This document shows positions 35,149-46,290 of a stretch of DNA of 64,000 nt, piece by piece; positions within the stretch are counted from its first letter, which is position 1; each line of letters begins with the position of its first letter. Source of the DNA: Beroe ovata (taxonomy: Eukaryota; Ctenophora; Nuda; Beroida; Beroidae); assembly GCA_946803715.1 (NCBI GenBank), contig CAMPET010000102.1, forward strand, positions 177,890 through 241,889, written 5' to 3'. Position numbers and translations under genes: made by a program. The notes below the pieces were generated by a model. That model worked only from the letters and a program-made list of their open reading frames with translations, was not told where the DNA came from and searched no databases.

Positions 35149-38100
35149 GGGAGCCAGGGGATTCAAATTTGCCGATCCTATAGCGTGATAAAGCTAACAT
35201 CAGCTTGATGAGCTACTTCCAACATCTCTTATAGTCACAATTGCACAGATCGTGATTTGCATCCATATAACATGTGCAAAATTCCATATTATGAGATTTG
35301 ATTACGCGCCGACTACTAGCATTTCTTATACTGTGAGTGTCGTGAATTATAATTCGCAATATGGCGGATGATCATTACCGAAGCTCCCCAGTCACTCGGT
35401 GACGTCATCGTGTTGACGTGAAGAGAGGGTTGCATGGTCCGATCAACTTTGCACATTGCACAAGATTAGGCTACATAATGTTAGGCATTGCTCTATAATC
35501 GTGCACCCTGCATTGGCCGATAGAAGTCAAAGAAGTGAATTTGTAATAAGAAGGGTTTTATACGTTTCCGAAAATGCGTTTCGCATCTCTGCGATGAAAT
35601 GCTGGTTGTTGAAAAGAAATGAATTGTGGCAGTGAAACCTAAATGAAAGGGCGTGGATATCCCAGTGCTTGGCGGCCAGCTCCAAAAGTAGCACAGAAAT
35701 CTGAACAAATCCAATCAAACAATTTGATTGGATTGAATTCGTTGATTGAAAAGGATTCTATAATAAAACCTGAAATTTAGCAGAACATGCGTAGGACAAG
35801 GTTATTTGCTGCGCAAGAGACGAATAATTAGCTCCCAGGTGCCCCTCTGACTTTCATGTGTCAAGGAAAGGTGTCAATTGTCTGAATTTTGTCGCCCTGT
35901 GAAATTATAAGTGGTCAGGTAATGTGTCGGTGCAAGCACAACTTTATAGCAACTCCAACGACTCCCACCATATTATTATAGGATCACGAAATCAAAATGA
36001 CCATCTCTTAAACCATGAGGTTTTTCTTAAACACCTACTTAGACGCTAGCACATACGAAGTCCAAACACAACAAAGTTCAACGTGCCCACACAGCTGTAG
36101 GTACCTAATATATCGGGCAATTAGACATTTCAGATAAAAGTCAATTACCGGAGAAAATTAGTCCATCTGATACGATTTTATCGGACGTATCGTACCTACC
36201 TACCTACCGATATACTAGCTCCAGTTGTATAACATCAAGAGGAAGAATCTGCAAAAAATTCTCGATTTATGTCATTTCATGTATTGTTGTGTATACCAGC
36301 TATACGATATCTAATTTATATCTGTCGTTTCTAATTAGATCAAAGGGTGATATTCTGTTGCGCTCAGTCACGAGCAGAACACGCTCAAATCTAGATACAG
36401 GGACATGTGACTCCCTGTGATTTGATGAAGTTCGATATAACACTACATCATCTTGTATCATATAGGGGATACCTATCAAATTAAACCAGCTGGTAAAACT
36501 GTTACGGGCTATGTTACGATCAGGTTATTGAATCTTGATAGTTGATATCAATCGAAAGTTTGCGAACTCAATTATTGAGAAATATTATTCGGAAATAAAA
36601 TCTGGCTGAAGAAATAGGTAAAAGGAGAGGGAAGAACTGAAGAAGTAAAGAAGAAGAGGTTATAATGTAAGTTGCGAGTGGATACTTCTATGAAGGGATA
36701 ATTATTCTCGGGAGAAGTCGATAGATGCAAAACCGTTATATTTATTATTCGTGTATGGGGCGGTGCCTATCAGCATTGCAAATTGCATCAATAAAAATGA
36801 AAGAGGATCCAATAAGATGATACCAATGGTTGGTATATAATATACCGATTGCATTAGATTTCCGAGCAAAATCGTGATTTATAACGGTGAAGGAAAAGAT
36901 GGCGCATCCGGCACCGTTGGTGTTTTTAAAAGGTTTTTTGTGGTTTTGCTTCTGTGGTTTCATTATAAATGTAAGTACGCTGCCCAATAATAAAGCTAAA
37001 AGTAAATAGTGGAATAAATTATGATAGCCCACAAACCTCACAGTCATATTGCTACAGAGGCACTATCCAAGAAAGCAAGACCATAAAATATTAAAGTGGA
37101 CCCAGGACCACTCCTCTGAATAGATACTATATATGATCGGACTCCTTAGATGGACGATGGAGTCGCTACATGCCCTGCGAACCCCATAGAAAAGCTACAT
37201 CGATCTATCAGCAGTGTTAACAACAAACCACTCTATAGACACCTCTGGACTACTGCAGTACTATACTCCAAGACCGGTGATAGTAATTAGCTTATAACAA
37301 CCATGAGGCATGATTATATCTAGACTATACTTTGTACTGGTAAGGGCGGATGATGAGTGTTGTTGATTTAAATTAAGGTGGGCAAATAAGCAACTATTAT
37401 AGTAGATATTTATCTGCTGAAGTAAGGAATCTAATTGTCGTGAGGATCTTTATTAGATCATATTGCCAGGATTTATTAGAAATGGGTTACAGAAAGAAAA
37501 CATTGATGTGTATTTGAATTTCCTGATTACCAGAAATTTCGATCATGTAAGTTAATAAACAATGGGACTCTTAAAGATAACCTCTCTCCAATTGTTTATG
37601 GATCTAATTGATGTGAGTACTAGTCGACATGCAGCTGGGTAGTGTGCAGGTTGTTAGATATCGCGACAATACGTCTATCACGATACGATTGTCTTATTGT
37701 TACGTCATCAGTCGTTGACGTCATCAGTGACGTCATTTGGATGAGAGCCAACTTTATCACAATCACGTACACACGTCTCATTTGAACTAGACAAAGGCGA
37801 AATGACTAAATTCAAAATGCGGGTAATTATGCGAAATTTCAAGTTAGCGACAAGCCAATCAATTCCTGCGTCCCAAACTTTTCGAGCTCTCGCTTCCAAC
37901 ATGCCATGATTACACCCGGGATAAAATGTCAAAATGGCATACTGCCGGTAAAATTCTCGGCAGGTGTGGTAACAACTCCAGACTAATCTTTTAGCAAACA
38001 CAGCTGTTGAATTGTGTGTCTGTGTGTTTGACAGTGTCTGTCATATATGTGTGTGTGTCTGTGTGTGCGCCCGATTTTGTTTGTCTATGTCTATGCCTAT

Positions 38101-38735
38101 AAGTTCTGGATCGCGCAAGCCAATAGACAAGTACTTAACAACACTCTGAACAAGACGTGTTAAACACTTGACACCCTGTCATAACGTTTGCTCGATGAAA
38201 TGTCAAGCGAATTACCTACTTTCTACCGAGAGAGGAAAAAACCTACTATATATCAAGAGAGGAAAAAACCTACTTTTTATCAAGAGAGGAAAGAACACAG
38301 AGCAGAGAAATATATTGTACCATGAGAACCTATAGGTAATTGTTTTATAGGAACATTACTCCTTTCTACGTCAATCTATCGATATTATATAAAGAAATCT
38401 CGGCAGAAACGCGATGAATCAATTACCTATCAAACGGAAATAAAATGAATGACAAAATGTATCTGTGGTACTGCTTCCCTATAGAAATAGAATGACGCGC
38501 GCAGCGACTCCCAGAAAAAAGGTCGAAGGTTAATAAAATGGACAGAATATATTATAGAGCTTTTCATTGATTTATCGTTTCAACGCCCACTAAATGGTCA
38601 AACACATTCGAGTCGTACGGAGCAATAATTGTGCGTATTGCGGACTAAGGTGGTGCACAGCTGAACTTTTGATGAACCAACACATACACACACATCACCT
38701 CACTCAAGTGATTGTAAAGGCGATTTAGGACATTT

Positions 38736-38738
<3 letters not shown>

Positions 38739-38781
<43 letters not shown>
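38739..38781 (+). repeat. (GA)n microsatellite
   Basis: About 21 uninterrupted GA dinucleotides. Confidence 0.97.
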
Positions 38782-38785
<4 letters not shown>

Positions 38786-40818
38786 ATGCGCCAAATTGTG
38801 AGATTGGTCACGAATATATCGTTACTAAATAATATGATATGCATTAAGGTTCGGAGTGGTAGCTTTTTCCAGATAAGGTTTGTGCTCAGGGTGAGAGTTG
38901 GGTTCAGGGTTTACGAGTTTCAGGGTTTACGAGTTTCAGGGTTAGGAATAAGCGTGATAACGCACGATTTTGAAATATGGTTTCTTGCAAATCATTACAT
39001 AACTTATGTGAGAGATCGAGACAAATATGACGACGGTTTTTAAATTAAGGTGATTTGCGTTTCACTTTCATTCGAAATTTGAACCAATCGCGTTACACTT
39101 ATATCTGACTCAGACACAGAGTCAAACACAATTATTTCTCCCAAATTTTGCGAGAAATGATCATAACGGGGCACTCACATCATCTGGTGTGTGAGGTACG
39201 CTTTGGTGCGACGAGACTTACTTTTGTTAGTGATTCTATGTCGAACTTCATTCATGAAAAATATGGGACGTATAATACGTTGATAGTTTAACGGGTCACG
39301 GAATATATTTACGGGTAATGTTACCACGCTGTAACAGAATTTAAACAAACTTTGTCACTTCTGAGAGCTCGCACACGCTCCCATGATCTATGAAGTATGT
39401 TTACAACCCCGAGCTTCAAACATTATGATATCCTGATCTCTGTTGTCACAGTTAAGCGATACCTATCCTTTGAACTTGACCGATCGCGGGTGATTTGGTA
39501 CAAATTGATCACGCAGTTTTAAACATGAATCAGTGATTGTCATTTGATGCTATATCAATTACGGAATGCGATGTATTGTATCCAGCGATAAATCACGTAC
39601 CTATCGACTATAGTCATGTCCTCGACTCTTACTTTGACTCTTGATATATAGGTACACACTGGTGACAGCATTGTGGATTGATCCGATAGATACTTTTCAA
39701 GACAGATGACGAAATTCACCCGCATAGGCTGTTAAAATCCCTTAATTAATATATTGACCCTACAAACTGCGCACAAATTCAAACACTGTTTACAAGGAAA
39801 GAATGAAAGATGGCAATGTATTAATTGTACAAGCAATCCAACAATATATTGAAAAATACCGAAAATTAGGTTTAGGATAATCTTCCCGGTGTACCTACCT
39901 ATGATGATAATGTCATTGATTTGATGTGATCACCACATATGATTGTCTATCATTGACATATTCTTACATAAGCATTATTACACGATTATGCCGATAATTC
40001 ATTTATAATAGTCATAAATAAAGACACTGAGTTAAAGTTGTTATCACACACGATACGAATGCAATTCATAGAATGTAGGTCTCATTATATGTAAATATCG
40101 CTTAATATGCTGAGCTAGAGATTTCGTCACATGCCAACAAGAAACTTTACGAGTCACTTACGAGTTAAAACTTTGTATGGGCGTGCTATTCATAACGACG
40201 CGACATAATTAGCATAGTTAGCAGTATATCATGGGTAATTAGCTACCCTAATTGCAGAATTAGTTACCCGTGAACGAATTCAGTGCAAGAATCAAGGCCA
40301 CAGTAAAATTAAGGTGAAAATTGTGTCATCAAATTGTGAGGGAGAAAGATAGGCATCTTTTCACGACATCGATGAGTGAGAATTGTGTCCCTATGAAATA
40401 TCGATTTTGATGATTACGTGTAACGCGCGACGACAAATTAATACGCAGCTTCGCGCGCGGTGCAACCTATACTAGCGCCGCGCGCGTTTCAATCGTACAG
40501 TTAAATTGAATTAATACCGCGCGCACAGTAGTACTTCCAGTTGCTGCACCTCAGAAAAACCCTGATTGAAGTTCAAAAACAGGTTGAAAATCACTCATTA
40601 ATTTTGCGATTATAGGTGAGTTATGCCTATGCTATCACATCATCAAATTTTCGGCATCAACTCAGACCTATTAATCAACTGTGAACTGTGTACACAAATG
40701 ATCAAATTCAATGAGCATGCTCAATTGACTAATAACAAATGATGATAATAATTTAGTCTATATTATGCAAAGGAACCTACATTGTAGCACGGTAAATGTC
40801 TATAACCGTATCATGAAA

Positions 40819-43800
40819 TTACAATTTTCGGTCAAATGGACCGATTTTCCCGATCAAATTGTTGAATCCAGTTTCCTCTGCATAGGTATTCTGATGTTCT
40901 TGGACCACGAAAGGAATTCTCCAATTATCCAGGAAGCCAGGTGTCAGAGAATCTGAAAGAAAATGAATTGGATCAAAAATCCAAATTAAAACCGGGAACT
41001 ATTGGTTCCGCATTGTCAAATGCGTTGGGAAACTTCGAAAGAAACTTTTAAAACGAAAACACGTGCCTACCACATGATTTAATTTTCAGAAGTAAGAACA
41101 GAGGAAAGAAAATAGTAATCTCTTTCTCTGACTTACCAATGAGTCGTGAGAGGGGTCCTGGATTAGTAAGACGGTTGATGAAGATGTGCGCTTCCTTTTT
41201 CACCCTGTAATCCTCAACTGACACTATGAGAGTTTTGCTCAGCCTAGGACAGGTTTTAAACATGATTCCCTCGGCAAGTTATTTATTCATTCGGTGGGGT
41301 TCAATGGTTAATTCAGCAAGAAAATTTCGTATATTGACGACTATAATAGGCGTTCTTCGAGTCACGTTCAAGTTACCAAGTTTGGGGAAGTTTGGAATTT
41401 TTTTTTATCGTATAGAGCACTCACTCTTTGAATATTTCAAGAGCTTCTTCCCTCCTTCCCAGACGGAGAAGGGTTTTCGCAATCCAGTAAGTATTGTGAA
41501 TCTGATAGGAGGTAAGGGTGAAAGGGGATAACATGAACAATGGCCACCCTTGAGTGCTTTCGAGGTCGCAAATTGAACTTCATGGTCATTGATCATTGCA
41601 AATGACCCAATTGCATGAACCGATGGATAACTAACAACTATTCGTACCCCAAACAATAATCATGACAATCACATACCAGACTGGTATTACCAAGTACCAG
41701 TCCTCCATATATTATTACCAGTACCACATATCCGCTACTTTACATGAATTTCCATCAACAATAATCTGAGAATATGCTCACCCATTTTTCGGCGGAGTCA
41801 GATTTTTGGAAGAGTGCCAGGGCTTTCTTATAGCTCCCAGCCGGAGCATCAACCTTGGCGAACACCTTGCACCACTTCCGCGTCGCCCATGTCATATCAG
41901 CGCACTGGAAAATGCTGTATTTAGTTTCGGCAGCATCATTTGGATGTGAGCTTCCAACTAAAAAAATTAGTGCTTTTAAGTGGGTTTCTTTCGGAAAAAG
42001 ATTCGAAAGTTCGTGAAAATATTTAAATGAATGAAAGTTCAGGCACTTGACCCTTGTAATTGTATATGTCATGAGCAGTGGGGTACTTAAACAAGGGGGG
42101 GTGCAGTGAACTTACCTCAAAATACCAGCTACCAAGTAGAGTCAGTGCCACGTTATCATTAGGGTTAATCTCTATCGCTCGGTCCAAGTGGTATTTCATT
42201 GCTGGGGGAAGAGTCCGTGTGTACAACAAGATGAGAAAAAGACGTGCATAATCCAGAACAATTTTCACCCGTGCATAATTCAGACGTGCATAATACACCC
42301 GTGCATAATTCAGAGCAATTTTCATCCGAATAACGCATCCACTTTGTAATTGTAAAGCCCCTTTTTACTTGAATCGATGAAAATTTGAAATCCAACAAAT
42401 TCATTTCGCAATCATGATGGAACAATCTTGCTGTGTCATGGCGCTCTAACCCTCTAGATTTCTGACGGTAGCTGCTTTTCCATCTTTCTCCGCACGATAG
42501 GAACTGGTGATGGCAATCCACCGGTGTGCGTCACCGTTTTCTGGGTTTATTTCCGCAGCTTGACAAGCGAGAGAGTGAGCAACGTGGAAAACCTGGCGAG
42601 TGGATGTGTGATTACTGGTATGTGTACTCGTGGAAGGAAAAACGGGACGGAAAGAAAAAGACGCGCACTTCACAGTGGAAACTGCTTACAATTGCGCGTC
42701 TTTTTCTTTCCTTCCGCCTTTTCCTTCCATGTGTACACATACGCGTTATAGTAGAATTTGTACAATGAATATGTAGTACAAATGTAAAAATCTACATCAA
42801 TGTAGTAAAAAACTTGTCGATCATACGACTACAAACCAATTGTACCATGATCGAACACTCACATAGATAGTTTAAAGAATATAAATTTGAAATTGAGGCG
42901 ATCTTCACCTTGTGCAAGTGATAAGTTGCATACGACTTTCCCAACACCCATTTCAGTCGAGCTAGTCTCCACAAAACTTGGTCATTTTTCGGTGATACCG
43001 TGTTTAGTTCCACCAGGAGATCTTCAAGTTGGGACATTGCCCCAGCTTCGTACAGCGCATCCGCTTGTGCAAGCTGAAGTGGGACAAAAAATATGAGGAA
43101 AAGGAATGTTTCAGTCTATCTCCGCAAATCAAAATCCATGATTCCCAATGTTCTCCAAAGGAAATTGAAATTCTTGTAAGGAATTGTAATTGGGAATCAA
43201 GAATTAGATTCATGGAAATTCAGGTTTCTAAATCAAACCTCGGAGTCCTCCACATCTCGCAGCTCAATCTGTGCTCGTTTCGTGGCACTGAGTAACAAGT
43301 ATTTCTCCTGTACTGCGGCCCACTGAAATTGAGAATTCCTAGTTAGCCATAAAGTATAGTTGTCAGGCGTTGTCCAGCAGACGCAATCCGCAATGAAATT
43401 CTCAACTGTGCCTATCATCGATAGACAAAATGGTTATCAAAATATCAAGGTTATAGAAATTCATTTCAAGGACTACATTTCATGAAGTTCATCACTTCAT
43501 TCCAAAAAGTTCATCACTTTATTCTAGAAAATACATTCGTGATGCCGAAAAGACTTAGTCTTACCTTATCTTGTTGTGTTTCGATCGCAGTGTCAGAATC
43601 AGGCGTATCGCTCGTTGCTGCCTCTTCAATCATTTCATTAATCGCATCCAAATCGTCATCATCTTCTTCATCGTCTTCAATTTCATCGTCTTCGTCGTCA
43701 TCAGCAATCTGGAGTTGAAATTCGATGTTGGAGATGCGCGCGTTCAACAAACATCGATGTTTGTTGAACGCGCGCGCCTCCCGATTGCTAGTTTTGAGTG

Positions 43801-44589
43801 CGTACAGTTCATAAAAATTGCATTTTGCGATCGCGCGCGCGGAATTGAATTCTAACAAAATTAACTTGGATACATTCTCACAAGTCGCACTAAAACTATC
43901 GCAACTTCTACACACACATACTTAACCAGCAATTAGTGCGAAATTATCGTCTCGGTTCAGCTCAAATGTAATCAAATGGAACAAAATGGCACCCAGAACA
44001 ATGTACTTAATACGTCTATTTCTGCCAGAAATTTAAACTTAGTGAGATATTTTCGTACGAAATTTTTCCGATTTTCGCACCTTGGCTCTTGCGGTATATC
44101 CGGAAGCGTATAGTGTAGCAAAACCAGCCAGACTGGCTATACCAAGCGTAGCACGGCTGTAGTAACGTTCATCTTGTGAGTCGTGAGAGCTGGATGCTGT
44201 GGAGCTCAGCTCAAGAGAGGAGGGAGAGGTGTATCTGGGTAGGTATCGACCTGGGGGAATAGGTGAGGGTAGAGGGGAGGTGGAGGGGAAAGGGAGGGGG
44301 AGGTGTATCTGGGTAAGTATCAGCCTGGGGGAATGGGTGAGGGGGAGGGAGAGGAGGGCTGGGGAGAGGGAGAGGAAAAGGGTGAGGGGGAGGGAGAGGA
44401 GGGGGAGGGAAGGGGAAGGTGCAAATGTCCTAATTAAGGTGAAGGGTTAAAAGGTGAGGAGTGATAGGAATGGTGAGTAAAAACTGTTCAGATGAGAAGA
44501 TGAAAGCGAGTGTTATGAAGGGATATGCATCTTGTGTGAATGATAAAGAAAGTTCATACTCACATGAACTGACCAGAACTCTCGGACAT
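40819..44589 (-). CDS. RMDN: Regulator of microtubule dynamics (RMDN/FAM82) family protein, 11 exons
   Basis: Exons in transcript order on the minus strand: 44589-44564, 44234-44081, 43708-43565, 43322-43239, 43073-42909, 42592-42451, 42201-42116, 41904-41782, 41501-41425, 41204-41137, 40952-40819. Splice sites are GT-AG and phases agree; 1203 nt, 400 residues. The N-terminus has a predicted membrane segment (TLGIASLAGFATLYASGY, about residues 38-55), as in RMDN3/PTPIP51, an outer mitochondrial membrane tether. An acidic run follows (ADDDEDDEIEDDEEDDDD). The TPR-like core matches the family: ADALYEAGAM, QVLWRLARLKWVLGKSY, EINPENGDAHRWIAI, MKYHLDRAIEINPNDNVA, LLGSWYFECADMTW and YWIAKTLLRLGRREEALEIF. 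DLDAINE after the acidic run is only weakly like a VAP-binding FFAT motif. The family acts in microtubule and ER-mitochondria contact biology. Exon 10 uses an acceptor with a poor pyrimidine tract, and the last exon matches the family little. Confidence 0.85.
42237..42327 (+). repeat. Tandem GTGCATAATTCAGA repeat in RMDN intron 6
   Basis: Units containing CGTGCATAATTCAGA, with and without an ACAATTTTCACC extension, occur four times between exon 7 and exon 6. Confidence 0.8.
43736..43775. repeat. Perfect 40-bp palindrome
   Basis: Left arm 43736-43755 and right arm 43756-43775 are exact reverse complements with no spacer, centred on ATCGAT (GCGCGCGTTCAACAAACATC and its complement). It lies in RMDN intron 2, 28 bases before the exon 3 acceptor. 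Confidence 0.95.
44223..44400 (+). repeat. Purine-rich tandem duplication covering a splice acceptor
   Basis: A unit of about 74 bases beginning GGTGTATCTGGGTA occurs at about 44229 and again at 44303, followed by GGGGAGGGAGAGG repeats. The first copy holds the RMDN exon 2 acceptor (minus strand). The second copy duplicates that acceptor 74 bases upstream. Confidence 0.8.
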
Positions 44590-46290
44590 TTCACTGCTAT
44601 AGACATTACCTAGCGGAGGAAATTATCGATATAATTCGTTGAAATCATCTGATCCTCGTTAGAAGAAATCAAAAATTTCTTTTTTCCCCGGAAATCTTTT
44701 GTTAGTCTAGACAATGATCAGAAGATGTGTTGAACTTCAAACACATTCGATCTGGGTGTTGTCTTTCAACATCCTTCCCTATAGTACGTTCTACTTAACA
44801 TATATGTTGTTGACTGAAGTCTTAAGACGCGTACACAAAAGATTTGCTTGGAATTGAATAACTATACCCTTTAACACTCTCTTACAAAAATGGATATTGC
44901 AGGGTTTCATAGATGCGTTTTGTATGTGAAGCGTGTGTGTATATTATTCGACAAGTATTGACAGCATGTCATTCTTAGTATAGATGGATGGGATAAGTAA
45001 ATTTAAGTTGTAAGAGAAAAATGCATCCATTTTATGAAATTAATTATACAGCTCCTTTTCGTTCTATTTGAAGTTTAGCACTGTTTTGGCGAAATTTCTC
45101 TACTAATTCAGAACGAAATTAATTACAATCTTTTTTGGCGAGATTTTTATACTAATTCAGTACGAAATTGATTAAAAATTTTTTGGGGGAAAGCAATAAA
45201 ACAACCAAAACTGTGATGAGATATAAATAATGTTTCAAAATCTAAATACAAAAATATTTTGAAAATAAACTGCTATCGTTCTCTTACTCACTTACAATTT
45301 GAGTATGATCAACCTTCCGTAAGTCTGGCGCTTTCCAATAAGGTGCATGCCAATCTGATGTAATTTCTAGCAGCAGTACAAGACACTGATACTTGTATAT
45401 ATCACGTCATGCAATGTACTATGTACATTGTACTATATATGAATGTATAGATAGGACACATACCATCGCATGATTGTGTGACATACCAGTGTACAACATT
45501 GTTGTTAGATGTATATAGAGAAGCAGTGTATCAGAATAGCTCTATATAATTATACTAGGTGCCACATTCTTTCCAAGTGTTTAAAGAAAGGAAAGTTTAT
45601 AAGATATTGAAGCAACATTTCTTTTGAAGCAACAATTTTCCTAGAGACAGACTGTTGTTTACTCCTCTCATTACTCATTGAATTATCCTAAAGTTTGGTG
45701 TCGAATGTGTGTACATAAATACAATTTACAATCGCTTACCTCACGTTTTTCTTTAAAACATGCGAAAAAAAATTTTTTCGCTAAAAAGGATGATCAACTG
45801 CTAAACCTCATTAATATAAAATATTATTGATTGTCTGAAATAACACTACTTAAATTGATATCAAAACCTCAAAAAAGCTTTTAAGTACTTAAATGACATA
45901 ACAATAAGATTACCCATCTATGTAAATAGTATGATGTGCACTATGAAATGTATTTAGATGTACAGTGTACACAACTGCATGTTATGTAGTATGTACACCT
46001 TAGACATAATATTCCTCGTACAGAATGTAAAGTTGCGTATAATATGTGAAGCTTAGTGATGACAAGTATTTTGATACAAAACTGACAGCTGTCTCTGTCA
46101 GGGAAGGGAAGGCTGGTGTCTCTAAAATGGTGGTTTTGTTGTCATGGTAACTTATGTCAGAGAAGAGACTATTAGTCAGGGAATGATATCGAATGATGGT
46201 TGGAGCCATGAGTCCAACATCTCACTACTAAGCTATCCTGGGAAGTTGGAAGATAGAAGAGATGGAAGGGAGGAGAGAGGGAAGGGGGGT
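44590..46290. other. Intergenic region between RMDN and MICU genes
   Basis: No gene found. From about 45474 the sequence is repeated at 49065 onwards (the duplicated segment that also carries MICU). The frame at 46000-46209 (minus) lies past the MICU stop codon and is repeated in the second copy; I read it as a non-coding shadow. Confidence 0.55.

Larger units (their letters stand above)
32006..40818. other. Long gene-poor region with microsatellites and an inverted repeat
   Basis: I find no supported gene in 8.8 kb. It contains CA/GT tracts at 32876-33013 and 34400-34545, a palindromic element at 35004-35148, a TACC tetranucleotide run near 36195, a cluster of GACGTCAT sites at 37700-37740, a (GA)n tract at 38739-38781, and a CAGGGTTTACGAGTTT tandem near 38905-38945. 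A GC-rich CGCGCG-containing segment lies at 40440-40520. Frames such as 33073-33258 (+), 36745-37047 (-) and 37708-38001 (-) have no recognisable domain and no convincing splice partners. Confidence 0.5.

Noticed and set aside
37708-38001. 97-codon minus-strand frame as a gene or transposase remnant
   Set aside because: No recognisable motif, no splice partners, and its end lies in a GACGTCAT-rich stretch.
43571-43855. Plus-strand hydrophobic frame opposite RMDN exon 3
   Set aside because: It is the complement of the acidic Asp/Glu codon run, which yields Ile/Phe/Val codons on the other strand.
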